Below, piece by piece: positions 27,468 to 37,202 of a stretch of DNA of 64,000 bases. Below the pieces are notes generated by a model. That model had not been told where the DNA came from, did not search any database, and saw only the letters and a list, made by a program, of their open reading frames with translations. Origin of the DNA: Priestia megaterium (GTDB taxonomy: Bacteria; Bacillota; Bacilli; Bacillales; Bacillaceae_H); the NCBI GenBank assembly GCA_008180335.1, contig VTEF01000001.1, forward strand, positions 312,636 through 376,635, in the 5' to 3' direction. Made by a program: the position numbers and the translations under genes. Each line of letters begins with the position of its first letter. Within the stretch, counting starts at the first letter, position 1.

Positions 27468-28574
27468 GTGAGTGAAGAAAAATTACAATGTATGGGCTGC
27501 GGAGTTGAAATTCAAACAGAAAAACCAAACGATATTGGTTATGCACCCAAGTCAGCGTTAGAAAAAGAGTTCGTTATTTGTCAGAGGTGCTTTCGTTTAA
27601 AACATTACAATGAAATTCAAGATGTCGCATTAACAGATGATGACTTTTTGAAAATTTTAAATGGAATTGGCCAAACAGACGGACTTGTTGTCAAAGTTGT
27701 AGACATTTTTGATTTTAATGGTAGCTGGTTACCTGGTTTACATCGATTTGTTGGTAATAATAATGTTGTATTAGTAGGAAATAAAGCAGATTTGTTACCG
27801 AAATCTGTAAAGGAAAATAAACTGATTCATTGGATGAAAAAATCGGCTAAAGACCTTGGATTAAAGCCTGTTGATGTGTTTTTAATGAGCGCGCATAAAG
27901 GCCAAGGTATTAAAGAAATTGCTGAGGCAATTGAGCATTATCGTTTTGGTAAAGATGTTTATGTAGTGGGATGTACCAACGTTGGAAAGTCTACATTTAT
28001 TAATGCCATTATTAAAGAGTTTACGGGAGAAAAGGATGTTATTACAACATCTCAATATCCAGGAACCACTTTGGATATGATTGATATTCCATTAGATAAT
28101 GGAGCATCACTGTATGATACACCAGGCATTATCAATCATCATCAGATGGCTCATTATGTTGATAAACGCGATCTCAAAATAATTTCACCTAAAAAAGAAA
28201 TTAAACCTAAAATCTATCAATTGAATGAAGGACAAACTCTTTTCTTTGCTGGATTGGCTCGTCTCGATTATGTAAGTGGAGGACGCAAATCGTTAACCTG
28301 TTACGTATCAAATGATTTAAATATTCATCGTACAAAGCTAGAAAAAGCAGATGAATTGTATAAGAACCAATTAGGAGATCTCTTGCAGCCGCCACGTCCA
28401 GCACAATTGGCAGAGTTTCCTGAACTTGTTGCTCATGAATTTACAATTAAAAATGAGAAAATAGACATCGTTTTTTCAGGCCTTGGCTGGGTCACTGTAA
28501 ATGAACCTAATACAACTGTTATTGCACATGCTCCAAAAGGTGTAGGTGTATTTGTACGAGAATCATTAATCTAA
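27468..28574 (+). CDS. yqeH: Circularly permuted ribosome-assembly GTPase YqeH
   Basis: A 368-residue GTPase needed for 30S subunit maturation. An N-terminal four-cysteine zinc finger (Cys8, Cys11, Cys38, Cys41) precedes the GTPase domain. Its motifs come in permuted order: NKAD (G4), SAHKG (G5), GCTNVGKST (G1), then DTPG (G3). A C-terminal RNA-binding domain follows. The GTG start follows GGGAGGATT. Confidence 0.97.
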   Translation: MSEEKLQCMGCGVEIQTEKPNDIGYAPKSALEKEFVICQRCFRLKHYNEIQDVALTDDDFLKILNGIGQTDGLVVKVVDIFDFNGSWLPGLHRFVGNNNVVLVGNKADLLPKSVKENKLIHWMKKSAKDLGLKPVDVFLMSAHKGQGIKEIAEAIEHYRFGKDVYVVGCTNVGKSTFINAIIKEFTGEKDVITTSQYPGTTLDMIDIPLDNGASLYDTPGIINHHQMAHYVDKRDLKIISPKKEIKPKIYQLNEGQTLFFAGLARLDYVSGGRKSLTCYVSNDLNIHRTKLEKADELYKNQLGDLLQPPRPAQLAEFPELVAHEFTIKNEKIDIVFSGLGWVTVNEPNTTVIAHAPKGVGVFVRESLI

Positions 28575-28595
28575 CGATAAAAGAGGGGAAACGAA

Positions 28596-29438
28596 TTGAG
28601 TAAATTATATGGATTAATTGGTTACCCAGTGGGGCACTCATTATCACCTGCTATGCACAATGATGCGTTTCAACGGTTAAAAATAGATGCTCGTTACGAG
28701 GCGTTCGCAATTGAGCCTACTCATTTTGGCGAATCAATCGAACAGTTAAAGCAAAGGGGTATTGAAGGTTTTAACGTGACGATTCCGTATAAAGTTGATA
28801 TTATGGAACACTTAGATGAGATTGACCCCTTAGCGCAATCAATAGGTGCTGTAAATACAGTTGTTAAGAAAAATGGTCGATATATTGGCTATAATACAGA
28901 TGGTGAAGGATATGCTACATCTTTATTGCAGCATTTGGATGGCGGTTTATCAGCAAAAAATATTTTGATTATCGGAGCGGGAGGAGCAGCGAAAGCAATC
29001 TTTTATACACTGGCTTCTCATTCCGATGCGCCAGCAGCTTTTTTTATCTGCAATCGGACAGTTGCTAAGGCAAAGGAGTTAATTGCTCAATTGCCATTTC
29101 AAATAAAAGCGAAAGCCATATCGATTCAAGAAGCTGAACAACGTATGGGTGAGATTGACGTTGTTATCAATACAACATCAGTTGGAATGTATCCACATGT
29201 CGAACAAATGCCAATTAACATTGATTTATTAGGTTCACATGCGATTGTTAGTGATATTATTTACAATCCATTAGAAACAAAGCTGCTATCAACAGCAAAG
29301 CAACTTGGTATTCGCCCTCATAACGGGGTTGGTATGTTTGTGTTACAGGGGGCATTAGCTTTTGAAAAATGGACCGGAATATTTCCAAATCAAGAGGCGA
29401 TGGAACAAATTGTTTTAAATAATCTTATAGAAAAATAA
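28596..29438 (+). CDS. aroE: Shikimate dehydrogenase (NADP+)
   Basis: A 280-residue enzyme that reduces 3-dehydroshikimate to shikimate in aromatic amino acid synthesis. The substrate domain has GHSLSPAMHN and FNVTIPYK; the nucleotide domain has IIGAGGAAKA and NRT. The TTG start follows AAGAGGGG. It lies between ribosome-assembly genes, as in B. subtilis. Confidence 0.97.
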   Translation: MSKLYGLIGYPVGHSLSPAMHNDAFQRLKIDARYEAFAIEPTHFGESIEQLKQRGIEGFNVTIPYKVDIMEHLDEIDPLAQSIGAVNTVVKKNGRYIGYNTDGEGYATSLLQHLDGGLSAKNILIIGAGGAAKAIFYTLASHSDAPAAFFICNRTVAKAKELIAQLPFQIKAKAISIQEAEQRMGEIDVVINTTSVGMYPHVEQMPINIDLLGSHAIVSDIIYNPLETKLLSTAKQLGIRPHNGVGMFVLQGALAFEKWTGIFPNQEAMEQIVLNNLIEK

Positions 29439-29457
29439 GTACATCATGGAGGTTTTT

Positions 29458-29748
29458 ATGTTAAAAGGAAAACAAAAACGTTTTTTACGTTCAAAGGCAC
29501 ACCACTTAAATCCTATCTTTCAAGTTGGTAAAGGTGGAGTGAATGAAAATATGATTAAGCAAATTGCAGATGCTCTAGAAGCAAGAGAGTTGTTAAAAGT
29601 AAGTGTGCTACAAAATTGTGAAGAAGATCGTGATACAGTTGCAGCTCAATTATCAAAAGGGGCAAGAGCGGAAATCGTTCAAGTCATTGGCAACACCATT
29701 GTTCTTTATAAAGAGTCACGTGAAAATAAGCAAATCATATTACCATAA
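29458..29748 (+). CDS. yqeI: CRS1/YhbY-type RNA-binding protein YqeI
   Basis: A 96-residue CRM-domain protein (MLKGKQKRFLRSKAHHLNP, QVGKGGVNENMI, GNTIVLYKES) related to YhbY, which associates with pre-50S particles. The ATG at 29458 follows TGGAGG; a longer frame beginning at 29446 includes the ribosome site itself. It ends before a large hairpin that separates it from nadD. Confidence 0.93.
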   Translation: MLKGKQKRFLRSKAHHLNPIFQVGKGGVNENMIKQIADALEARELLKVSVLQNCEEDRDTVAAQLSKGARAEIVQVIGNTIVLYKESRENKQIILP

Positions 29749-29795
29749 AATTCATTTAGTTCGTACGATATAAAGTGAATTTTATACTGGGAAAT

Positions 29796-29829
29796 GATGC
29801 CCTATCACGAATGTTGGTGATAGGGCATC
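29796..29829 (+). other. Perfect 13-bp stem-loop between yqeI and nadD
   Basis: GATGCCCTATCAC (29796-29808) pairs with GTGATAGGGCATC (29817-29829) around an 8-base loop. No T tract follows, so it is not a standard terminator; it may be an mRNA processing or stability element. Confidence 0.75.
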
Positions 29830-29877
29830 AAACTAAATATATCAAGCAGGAAAGATTGTTATAAAAGGAGTAGGAGA

Positions 29878-30453
29878 TTGTTGAAACGCATTGGGATTTT
29901 TGGTGGAACATTTAACCCGCCACACCTTGGGCATTTACTGATAGCAAATGAAGTACTGCATGCAATGAAATTAGATGAGATATGGTTCATGCCATCGTAT
30001 ATTCCACCGCATAAAGTAATAGACGAACCAATTGCGCCAATACATCGTTTAAATATGCTCAAATTAGCTATCCAAACAAATAATCAATTTGTTTTGCAGC
30101 CCATTGAATTTGAAAGAGAAAGTACGTCTTATACGTTTGATACAATGTCGATATTAACGGAAACGTATCCATCTTATCGGTTTTATTTTATCATTGGTGC
30201 AGACATGGTAGAATATTTATCAAAATGGTATAAAATTGATGAACTCCAGCAACTAGTGACATTTGTTGGTGTAAAAAGATCAGGGTATACAATTCAGTCC
30301 TCTTATCCGATAAAAGAAGTAGAAGTGCCGCAAATTGATGTTTCATCTTCCTTTATTCGTAAACGTGTGAAAGAGCATGGAACAATTGATTATTTTGTTC
30401 CCTTATCGGTGAAACAATATATTGAGGAGAATCAATTATATGAATCAAAATGA
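29878..30453 (+). CDS. nadD: Nicotinate-nucleotide adenylyltransferase
   Basis: A 191-residue nucleotidyltransferase that converts nicotinate mononucleotide to deamido-NAD. The N-terminal [16 protein letters not shown] carries the catalytic HxGH, and the late ISSSxIR-type motif appears as [13 protein letters not shown] start after AAAGGAGTAGG; the next codon is also TTG, so the start is uncertain by one residue. It overlaps yqeK by 14 bases. Confidence 0.96.
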   Translation: MLKRIGIFGGTFNPPHLGHLLIANEVLHAMKLDEIWFMPSYIPPHKVIDEPIAPIHRLNMLKLAIQTNNQFVLQPIEFERESTSYTFDTMSILTETYPSYRFYFIIGADMVEYLSKWYKIDELQQLVTFVGVKRSGYTIQSSYPIKEVEVPQIDVSSSFIRKRVKEHGTIDYFVPLSVKQYIEENQLYESK

Positions 30454-31009
30454 AGCGTTAAGTATTGTAAAAGAGCATTTGACAGAGCGCCGTTACATTC
30501 ATACGGTCGGTGTAATGGAAACAGCAATTGAATTAGCTAAGCGTTTCGGTGTTGATGAAAAGAAGGCAGAGCTTGCAGCCATTTTTCATGATTATGCAAA
30601 ATTTCGTCCTAAAGAAGAAATGAAACGTATTATTATAAAAGAACAAATGGCAGAAGATTTACTTACATATAATACCGAACTATGGCACGCTCCTGTTGGG
30701 GCATACTTAGTAGAAAGAGAAATTGGTATTAAAGATCAAGATGTATTAAATGCAATTAAATACCATACATCAGGGCGAGTTAATATGACGATGTTAGATA
30801 AAGTTATTTACGTAGCAGATTATATTGAGCCAGGAAGAAAATTTCCGGGTGTTGATGATGTAAGGACACTTGCTAAGGAAGACTTAGATGCAGCATTAAT
30901 TCAGGCTTTAAAAAATACCATTTCATTTTTAATGAAGCAAAATCAAGCTATTTACCCTGATACAATAAAAACCTATAATGATTTAGTCTTAGGAGGAAAA
31001 ACAGAATGA
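30440..31009 (+). CDS. yqeK: HD-domain diadenosine tetraphosphate hydrolase YqeK
   Basis: A 189-residue HD-superfamily hydrolase. The metal ligands appear in [14 protein letters not shown] and YHTSG. YqeK-family proteins hydrolyse Ap4A symmetrically to two ADP. The ATG at 30440 follows GAGGAG and overlaps the end of nadD; the stop overlaps the rsfS start as ATGA. This tight overlap implies coupled translation. Confidence 0.95.
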   Translation: MNQNEALSIVKEHLTERRYIHTVGVMETAIELAKRFGVDEKKAELAAIFHDYAKFRPKEEMKRIIIKEQMAEDLLTYNTELWHAPVGAYLVEREIGIKDQDVLNAIKYHTSGRVNMTMLDKVIYVADYIEPGRKFPGVDDVRTLAKEDLDAALIQALKNTISFLMKQNQAIYPDTIKTYNDLVLGGKTE

Positions 31010-31362
31010 ACCAACGTGACATGTTATCGCTTATAGTTAAGGCTGCAGATGATAAAAAAGCGTTAGATCTTGTAGCATTGGATATGCAAGGTATTTCTTT
31101 AGTGGCAGATTATTTTGTAATTTGTCATGGGAATTCAGATAAGCAAGTACAGGCAATCGCCCGAGAAGTAAAAGAAAAAGCGAATGAACATGATATTCAA
31201 GTAAAGCGTATGGAAGGTTTTGAAGAAGCGCGCTGGGTACTTGTTGATTTAGGTAATATAGTAGTTCACATTTTTCATAAGGATGACAGAGGTTATTATA
31301 ATTTAGAGCGTTTATGGGGAGATGCACCTTCTGTGAATGTGCAAGAAGAATTACAATCATGA
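31006..31362 (+). CDS. rsfS: Ribosomal silencing factor RsfS
   Basis: A 118-residue DUF143/Iojap protein that binds ribosomal protein L14 and blocks subunit joining under nutrient limitation. Typical features are DYFVICHGNSDKQVQAIA and the HIFHKDDRGYYNLERLWGD ending. It overlaps yqeK by four bases (ATGA) and yqeM by four bases. Confidence 0.96.
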   Translation: MNQRDMLSLIVKAADDKKALDLVALDMQGISLVADYFVICHGNSDKQVQAIAREVKEKANEHDIQVKRMEGFEEARWVLVDLGNIVVHIFHKDDRGYYNLERLWGDAPSVNVQEELQS

Positions 31363-32105
31363 GAAGTTATGGGCAATTTGCTTATATCTATGATAATTTA
31401 ATGACGGATGTACCTTATGAAAAATGGATTCATTATTTTAAACAACAAATGTTTAAAGCTAACATGGAGCAATCCACTGTCTTAGATTTAGGCTGTGGAA
31501 CAGGTGAGATTGCTATACGATTAGCTAAAGAAGGTTATTCGGTTGTAGGTGTAGATCTGTCAGATGACATGCTGATGGTTGCAAATGAAAAAGCGAAAAA
31601 AGAAGGAATTTCGCTGTCTTTATATGAGCAAAACATGGCTGAATTAGAGCTGATGACACAGTTTGATTGTGTAGTTATCTTTTGTGATTCGTTAAACTAT
31701 TTACAAACAGATGAAGAAGTAAAGCAAACGTTAACTCGCGTCTATGAGCACTTAAAGCCTGGAGGTTTACTTCTATTTGATGTCCATTCTGTTCATAAGG
31801 TAAAAGATGTGTTTGGGAATAATTCATTCTCTTATGTTGATGAAGATGTATCATATATTTGGGACTGTTCATATAATGAACTCGAAAAAAGTGTGGATCA
31901 CGATATTACTTTCTTTGTTTATGATGAAGAAAGTGATGCATATCACCGATTTGATGAAGTACATACACAGAGAACAATGGCTATTGATACGTATAAAGAG
32001 TGGCTATTAGAGGTAGGCTTTAAACACATTCATGTGACCGCTGACTTTGAGGCAGCTGAACCTGTCCAAGATAGTGAACGAATTTTCTTTTCTGTACAAA
32101 AATAA
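31359..32105 (+). CDS. yqeM: SAM-dependent methyltransferase YqeM
   Basis: A 248-residue class I methyltransferase with the SAM loop VLDLGCGTGEIAIRLA and VVGVDLSDDMLMVA. The YGQFAYIYDNLMTDVPYEKW N-terminus is characteristic of YqeM. The methyl acceptor is unknown. The ATG at 31359 overlaps the rsfS stop (ATGA), which decides the start over the longer frame inside rsfS. A bidirectional terminator follows. Confidence 0.92.
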   Translation: MRSYGQFAYIYDNLMTDVPYEKWIHYFKQQMFKANMEQSTVLDLGCGTGEIAIRLAKEGYSVVGVDLSDDMLMVANEKAKKEGISLSLYEQNMAELELMTQFDCVVIFCDSLNYLQTDEEVKQTLTRVYEHLKPGGLLLFDVHSVHKVKDVFGNNSFSYVDEDVSYIWDCSYNELEKSVDHDITFFVYDEESDAYHRFDEVHTQRTMAIDTYKEWLLEVGFKHIHVTADFEAAEPVQDSERIFFSVQK

Positions 32106-32137
32106 CAGAAGCCTTTTAAAAGGCTTCTGTTATTTTT
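32101..32137. terminator. Bidirectional terminator between yqeM and comER
   Basis: AATAACAGAAGCCTTTT pairs with AAAAGGCTTCTGTTATT, followed by T residues on both strands. Confidence 0.92.
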
Positions 32138-32178
32138 GTATTAAGAGAAGGAATTTGAACGAAGACATGGAATATTTT

Positions 32179-33006
32179 TTATGAAGTAAAATTAAATTGA
32201 TTTCCAATCAATTCAATATCTTCATCAAATTTTGCATGTGTTTGTTGAAAGAGATGAATAAACATATCGCCTAATTCATCTTCTAATACTTTAATTCCTT
32301 CCCCGGTTACTCCGCCTTTCACACATACTTTATCCTGTAGAGTAGGTAACGTGAAGATTTCCTTTTCTAATAATTTTCCCATTCCAACAATCATATCGCT
32401 AGCCATGGTTGTTGCTTCTTCCATTGAAATCTCAGTTTCTTGAACTGCAGCTTCAATAAATTTTTGGAGTAAAAAACTAAAAAAAGCTGGGCCACAACTG
32501 ACGATATCTGAAGAAACTCTCGTGATGTTTTGGGGAATGGGAACAGGTTTTGACATGGTTGCAAATAAATCATGTAAATAATTTTGGAAATATTTAGTGC
32601 ATCTATTGCCGTACGTGACAAGTGAAACACCTGATAATGCGCGATTTGTAATGCTTGGAATAATGCGGGCAACCTGGCACGGTACAATCTCTTCTATTTG
32701 CTCGACACTAATGGGACTTGTAATTGAAACGATACAATGATCGCGTGTAAGTAATGGTTCTAATTGTATTAAAAGGGGGTGAATATCCAATGGTTTTGCA
32801 CATAAAAAAATTACTTTTGATGCGTTAACTACATCTTCAGCGGTTGTGACGACTTGAATTTCACGGTGTTGCTTTTGAATGTTTATTGCTTTTTGTTTGG
32901 TTCGATTCATAATTGTAACCTGAGAAGGATGTACGGCTTTTGATTCAATAAACGCATCAATTAATATTCTCCCCATATTTCCTGTTCCGATAAATCCTAT
33001 ATTCAC
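32179..33006 (-). CDS. comER: ComER, pyrroline-5-carboxylate reductase-like protein
   Basis: A 275-residue ProC-like protein (N-terminal GFIGTGNMG Rossmann loop, LCAKPLDI, CGPAFFSFLLQ, KGGVTGEGIKVLE). In B. subtilis comER lies divergent to comEA and is not needed for DNA uptake; it has been linked to biofilm and sporulation control. Enzymatic proline synthesis is not assured. GTG start after GGAGGGG on the minus strand. It is divergent from comEA over about 96 bases. Confidence 0.93.
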   Translation of the reverse strand: MNIGFIGTGNMGRILIDAFIESKAVHPSQVTIMNRTKQKAINIQKQHREIQVVTTAEDVVNASKVIFLCAKPLDIHPLLIQLEPLLTRDHCIVSITSPISVEQIEEIVPCQVARIIPSITNRALSGVSLVTYGNRCTKYFQNYLHDLFATMSKPVPIPQNITRVSSDIVSCGPAFFSFLLQKFIEAAVQETEISMEEATTMASDMIVGMGKLLEKEIFTLPTLQDKVCVKGGVTGEGIKVLEDELGDMFIHLFQQTHAKFDEDIELIGNQFNFTS

Positions 33007-33102
33007 TGATTAATCCCCTCCTTCAAAAGCCTATTCTTCTAAACAGTATGAAATAATAACGCAATTTATGACGTTAGTTACTAAGACAAAGGAGAGTAAA
33101 TC

Positions 33103-33735
33103 ATGCCTTTTTCAAAAAAACAATGGCTTCTAGTTGGAGCAGGTTTATTTTTCGTTATTGGATTTTACCTTTATGCTGAATTATTTTCTAGTGATGTTAA
33201 AACAGCTACACAGCTAGATGAAACAACAAATTATTCTCTTGAAACAACCTCTGATAAAAAAAGAGCGTCTGCTGAAAACAAAACAGAAGCAGCGTTCGTT
33301 GTCGTTGATATTAAAGGGGCTATTCAAAAGCCAGGTGTATATGAGTTGGCAGCAGATGCAAGAGTAAAAGATGTTATTACAAAGGCAGGAGGAATAACAA
33401 AAGAAGCTGATATAAACCAAATCAATTTGGCAACTAAATTAGTAGATGAAATGATTATCTACATCCCTGTTATTGGAGAAAAAACTCCTGTTGTTACCGC
33501 CCAACCTTCAGCTACTACTAACTCTTCGAATTCTTCTTCTAATCCCGTAAATATCAACACCGCTTCATTAGAAGAGCTGCAAACTTTAAATGGTATTGGT
33601 CCATCTAAAGCACAAGCTATCATTTCTTATAGAGAACAACATGGTTTATTTAAAAAAGCTGATGATTTACGTGAAGTATCTGGAATAGGAGAAAAATCCT
33701 TTGAAAAGATTCAAAATGATATTACCGTTAATTAA
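33103..33735 (+). CDS. comEA: DNA-uptake receptor ComEA
   Basis: A 210-residue membrane-anchored DNA receptor. An N-terminal transmembrane helix (about residues 8-28) is followed by a linker, an SLBB-type oligomerisation domain (VDIKGAIQKPGVYEL near 68-82), a Ser/Thr/Asn-rich linker and a C-terminal helix-hairpin-helix pair (VNINTASLEELQTLNGIG, REVSGIGEKSFEKI). The HhH binds double-stranded DNA outside the membrane and passes it to ComEC. ATG follows AAAGGAGAG. Confidence 0.96.
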   Translation: MPFSKKQWLLVGAGLFFVIGFYLYAELFSSDVKTATQLDETTNYSLETTSDKKRASAENKTEAAFVVVDIKGAIQKPGVYELAADARVKDVITKAGGITKEADINQINLATKLVDEMIIYIPVIGEKTPVVTAQPSATTNSSNSSSNPVNINTASLEELQTLNGIGPSKAQAIISYREQHGLFKKADDLREVSGIGEKSFEKIQNDITVN

Positions 33736-33808
33736 CGAATGCGTTGACGTGCACTTCATACAACAGATACACTAGATAATAGTAATAGAATGAAGGTAGG
33801 GAAAAGAT

Positions 33809-34381
33809 ATGACACGCATTTCATGGGATCAATATTTTATGGCTCAAAGTCATTTATTAGCGCTAAGAAGCACATGCGAACGCTTAGCTGTAGGTGCTAC
33901 GATCGTTCGGGATAAAAGAATCATTGCTGGAGGATATAATGGATCGATTAGCGGTGGAGTTCATTGTGCAGATGAAGGGTGTTATATCATTGATAATCAT
34001 TGTGTGCGAACTATACATGCTGAAGTAAATGCTCTTTTACAGTGTGCGAAATTTGGTGTTAAAACGGAAGGGGCAGAAGTATATGTAACGCATTTTCCTT
34101 GCTTGAATTGCTGTAAAGCATTAATACAAGCAGGAATTAAAACCGTTTATTATGCTAATGATTATAAAAATCATCCTTACGCAATTGAATTATTTGAACA
34201 GTCTGGTGTGAAAGTTGAAAAAGTAGTTGTCGATCAAGCAATCATTGATTTAAAAAGTAAAGAAAAATTAGAATTTATTACGGATGTACTTACACGCTTA
34301 AAATCTAGTGGAATGGACCAAACAGAAGTCGCTAATTTAGAGCGTGAGGCTTTCGCATTATTTACAACACATTCTTCATAA
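33809..34381 (+). CDS. comEB: ComE operon protein 2, dCMP deaminase family
   Basis: A 190-residue cytidine/deoxycytidylate deaminase-type zinc enzyme. The HAE motif (TIHAEVNA) and PCLNCC supply the zinc ligands and catalytic glutamate. It would convert dCMP to dUMP. It sits in the comE operon although B. subtilis ComEB is dispensable for transformation. The ATG lies about 10 bases after GGTAGGG. Confidence 0.94.
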   Translation: MTRISWDQYFMAQSHLLALRSTCERLAVGATIVRDKRIIAGGYNGSISGGVHCADEGCYIIDNHCVRTIHAEVNALLQCAKFGVKTEGAEVYVTHFPCLNCCKALIQAGIKTVYYANDYKNHPYAIELFEQSGVKVEKVVVDQAIIDLKSKEKLEFITDVLTRLKSSGMDQTEVANLEREAFALFTTHSS

Positions 34382-34410
34382 GCTAGATGCAGTTTGTTTT
34401 ACTCTTAGAG

Positions 34411-34455
34411 AAGGACTCTTACATTGTTAGAAGAGCTTTGTAAGGGTCTTATTTG
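34411..34455 (+). terminator. Hairpin between comEB and comEC
   Basis: GACTCTTACA pairs with TGTAAGGGTC (one G-T pair), followed by TTATTTG. It could attenuate comEC expression within the comE operon. Confidence 0.5.
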
Positions 34456-34482
34456 AAGCAATAGCTATAAAGGAGGAGAGAA

Positions 34483-36777
34483 TTGAAAGGCTGTTATATC
34501 TATGCTGCAGGTACTGCTATGTTAGCAATCTTTGCATATCGTTATCCCTCGCTACTTACTTTCATATGTATCTTCGTATATTTACTATTTCTTCTAGCTT
34601 TCTGTCCACGAAAAGTTTTGTTTGTATGTGGAAGTATAAGTGTATGTGTTTTGCTTTCATTTCATATTCACACATCTCAAAATAATACTCGTCTCTCACC
34701 ACAGCAAAGTACGTTTACTGGATTTATTTCATCAATTCCAGATTTTAATGGTGACACATTAAAGTTTCTCCTTTCTATTAAAGAAGAAAAGGTAATGGTC
34801 ACTTATAAAATAGAAAATAAAAATGAGCTAGCATTACTGCGCGAGTTACTCATTCATGAAAGATGCCAATTAACAGGAACATTAGTAACAATTGACACAG
34901 CTCGAAATCCTAATGCATTTGATTACAATTCTTATTTGTCTGACCAAGGAGTTCATTGGTCTTTTCAAGTCAGCGATTTTAAGCGCAATATGTGTGAACC
35001 AGTTAAGCTTAATTCTTTTAAAAGAATAACGTTATACCGGCAAAAAGGAATTGAATATATCGAACAGAATATTTCTCAACCTGCATCTGCTTTTATGCAA
35101 GCTTTGGTGTATGGTGAAAGAAAGGGGATGGAATCTGAAACTATTGAAGCTTATCAACAATTTGGGCTTATTCATTTATTAGCCATTTCAGGGTTGCATG
35201 TCGGTCTAATCACCATGATGTTTTTTAATTTCTTTATTCGCATAGGCATCACCAGGGAAAAAAGTATAATGATCTTATTGGCTCTTTTGCCGTTGTATGC
35301 AATGATAGCGGGAGGCTCACCTTCTGTAATTCGTGCCGTTTTAATGAGTATGTTTGCTTTATTAGCAGTTAAATATAAGCAAAACATGATGGTAATTGAC
35401 AGTATTAGTATCGCGTTCATCGTGATGATTTTTATTAATCCTTACTACATGTTTCATATTGGGTTTCAATTGTCATTTATCGTCACCTTATCCATTATTC
35501 TCTCGGGTCCAACAATATTGCTGCGTTACTCTTCTTCTTTTATGCGACTTGTTGCTATTACCATAGTAGCTCAAATTAGTTCATTGCCCCTTCTTCTCTA
35601 TTATTTTTATGAAATTTCTCTTTTAAGTCTTCCGTTAAATATAGTATTTGTTCCGCTTTTTTCATTCATCATTCTTCCATTATGTTTAACGACGTTAGTA
35701 CTATCCATGTTTTTTTCTACTCTTAGTCAATTAACAGAACAAATTCTCCAAGGTGTCTTACTTGTAAGTCAACACCTCCTTAAAGCATTTCAAGCAATTT
35801 CTTCTATGCAGATTGTGACAGGAAAACCACAGATTATAATGGTCATATTATTATATGGAGTTATTTACCTTCTATTTGTAAGCATTGAGCATCGAAGGTA
35901 TCAAGTCAAAACAAGTTTAAGTTTACTAGCTGTCATTTGCTTTCAGTGTCTATTTCCTTATATCAATCCATACGGAAAAGTAACAGTGATTGATATTGGT
36001 CAGGGGGATAGCTTATTAATTGAATTACCGTATCGGCGCTCAGTTTATTTAATTGATACAGGAGGTACGATTTCATTTAAGCAAGAACCTTGGCAGAAGA
36101 AGAGAACAGTATTTGAAGTAGGAGAGGATGTGTTAATTCCTCTTTTGAAATCTAAAGGAATTAACAAACTAGATAAATTAATTATTACGCATGGAGATTA
36201 TGATCACGCTGGTGGCGCTCACTCATTATTTTTAAACATAAAAATAGGTGAACTCGTTTTAGGGAGAAAGGAAGCTTTTAATGAAATTGAACGAAAACTT
36301 ATTGAAGATGCAAGACAAAAACGCGTTCCGATCTCTGTTGTAGCAGCTCAAGACCAATGGAGAGATGGAGGAATTCAATTTCATGTATTATCTCCAAATG
36401 GGACAGGAACATCTAGCAACAATGGTTCCATTGTGTTATTTGCTGAAATAGGTGGGTTGAGGTGGCTCTTTACAGGTGATTTAGAAAAAGAAGGAGAAGA
36501 AAGAGTGGTAGAAAATTTCCCTTCATTACGAGCAGACGTCTTAAAAGTGGGTCATCATGGAAGTAATTCTTCCACAACAAACTTGTTTTTGAAGCATATT
36601 CAACCGCGAATTGCTATTATATCTGCCGGGCGGAAAAACCGATACGGTCATCCTCATCCAAAAGTGTTAAGTACACTAAATAGCTATAAAGTATTGATTT
36701 ATCGAACAGACCAGCATGGGGCTATTACGTATACGTTTCGTAAAAGGATAGGAACGTTTTCTTATGAAGTTCCATAA
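34483..36777 (+). CDS. comEC: Competence DNA channel ComEC
   Basis: A 764-residue polytopic membrane protein for single-strand DNA import. It has an N-terminal DUF4131 region, a central competence domain with many helices (LLAISGLHVGLITMMFF, AGGSPSVIRAVLMSMF), and a C-terminal metallo-beta-lactamase domain beginning VIDIGQGDSLLIE, with THGDYDHAGG and KVGHHGSNSST. The last probably degrades the non-transported strand. TTG start after AAGGAGGAGAG. Length is normal, so the gene looks intact. Confidence 0.97.
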   Translation: MKGCYIYAAGTAMLAIFAYRYPSLLTFICIFVYLLFLLAFCPRKVLFVCGSISVCVLLSFHIHTSQNNTRLSPQQSTFTGFISSIPDFNGDTLKFLLSIKEEKVMVTYKIENKNELALLRELLIHERCQLTGTLVTIDTARNPNAFDYNSYLSDQGVHWSFQVSDFKRNMCEPVKLNSFKRITLYRQKGIEYIEQNISQPASAFMQALVYGERKGMESETIEAYQQFGLIHLLAISGLHVGLITMMFFNFFIRIGITREKSIMILLALLPLYAMIAGGSPSVIRAVLMSMFALLAVKYKQNMMVIDSISIAFIVMIFINPYYMFHIGFQLSFIVTLSIILSGPTILLRYSSSFMRLVAITIVAQISSLPLLLYYFYEISLLSLPLNIVFVPLFSFIILPLCLTTLVLSMFFSTLSQLTEQILQGVLLVSQHLLKAFQAISSMQIVTGKPQIIMVILLYGVIYLLFVSIEHRRYQVKTSLSLLAVICFQCLFPYINPYGKVTVIDIGQGDSLLIELPYRRSVYLIDTGGTISFKQEPWQKKRTVFEVGEDVLIPLLKSKGINKLDKLIITHGDYDHAGGAHSLFLNIKIGELVLGRKEAFNEIERKLIEDARQKRVPISVVAAQDQWRDGGIQFHVLSPNGTGTSSNNGSIVLFAEIGGLRWLFTGDLEKEGEERVVENFPSLRADVLKVGHHGSNSSTTNLFLKHIQPRIAIISAGRKNRYGHPHPKVLSTLNSYKVLIYRTDQHGAITYTFRKRIGTFSYEVP

Positions 36778-36799
36778 TCTATATTAAGCAAACAGAAGC

Positions 36800-36822
36800 A
36801 AAAAAGACTGCTAACCGCAGTC
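36800..36822 (-). terminator. Terminator for yqzM
   Basis: On the minus strand GACTGC pairs with GCAGTC and is followed by a run of T (36800-36805 read in reverse). Confidence 0.8.
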
Positions 36823-36842
36823 CCTTTACTTACTTCATACGT

Positions 36843-36977
36843 TTACTGACCAAGATAGTGAATCACCGTTGCAATGATAAATAAGGTAGTAAAAAAGCCA
36901 AATGAGGCGATAAATCCTACAGCTGAATCGACGGCGTCGTTTCGTTTACTTTGGACACTTTCTTCAAATTGGTTCAT
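36843..36977 (-). CDS. yqzM: YqzM family small membrane protein
   Basis: A 44-residue protein (MNQFEESVQSKRNDAVDSAV at the N-terminus) with one transmembrane helix over its C-terminal half. The ATG is preceded by AGGAGGGG on the minus strand. It is convergent with comEC and lies at the same place as B. subtilis yqzM, between comEC and holA. Function unknown. Confidence 0.9.
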   Translation of the reverse strand: MNQFEESVQSKRNDAVDSAVGFIASFGFFTTLFIIATVIHYLGQ

Positions 36978-37165
36978 TGCCACCCCTCCTGTTTTCAGTA
37001 TAATTCATCTATTCTAAAAAATCTATAAAATATAAAAGCGTTTTCCTTCGCTGACAACAGTTAACATCTATAGTTTATAAAAAAAAGCACAGGATAATGA
37101 TGTGGGATTACTCATTAACAAATAGGTAACCTAGGACCTGGTTTGTTGATGTTTATTATAAACTG

Positions 37166-37196
37166 AGGAATTGTTGTTCTTGCAGCAATTCCTTTT
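37166..37196 (+). terminator. Terminator-like hairpin upstream of holA
   Basis: AGGAATTG pairs with CAATTCCT around a 12-base loop, followed by TTTT. The surrounding gap (36978-37266) holds no gene. Confidence 0.5.
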
Positions 37197-37202
37197 GTAT
37201 TC

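Noticed and set aside
33007-33102. Possible ComK boxes upstream of comEA
   Set aside because: AAAA-N5-TTTT type motifs are only partly matched and are expected by chance in such AT-rich sequence.
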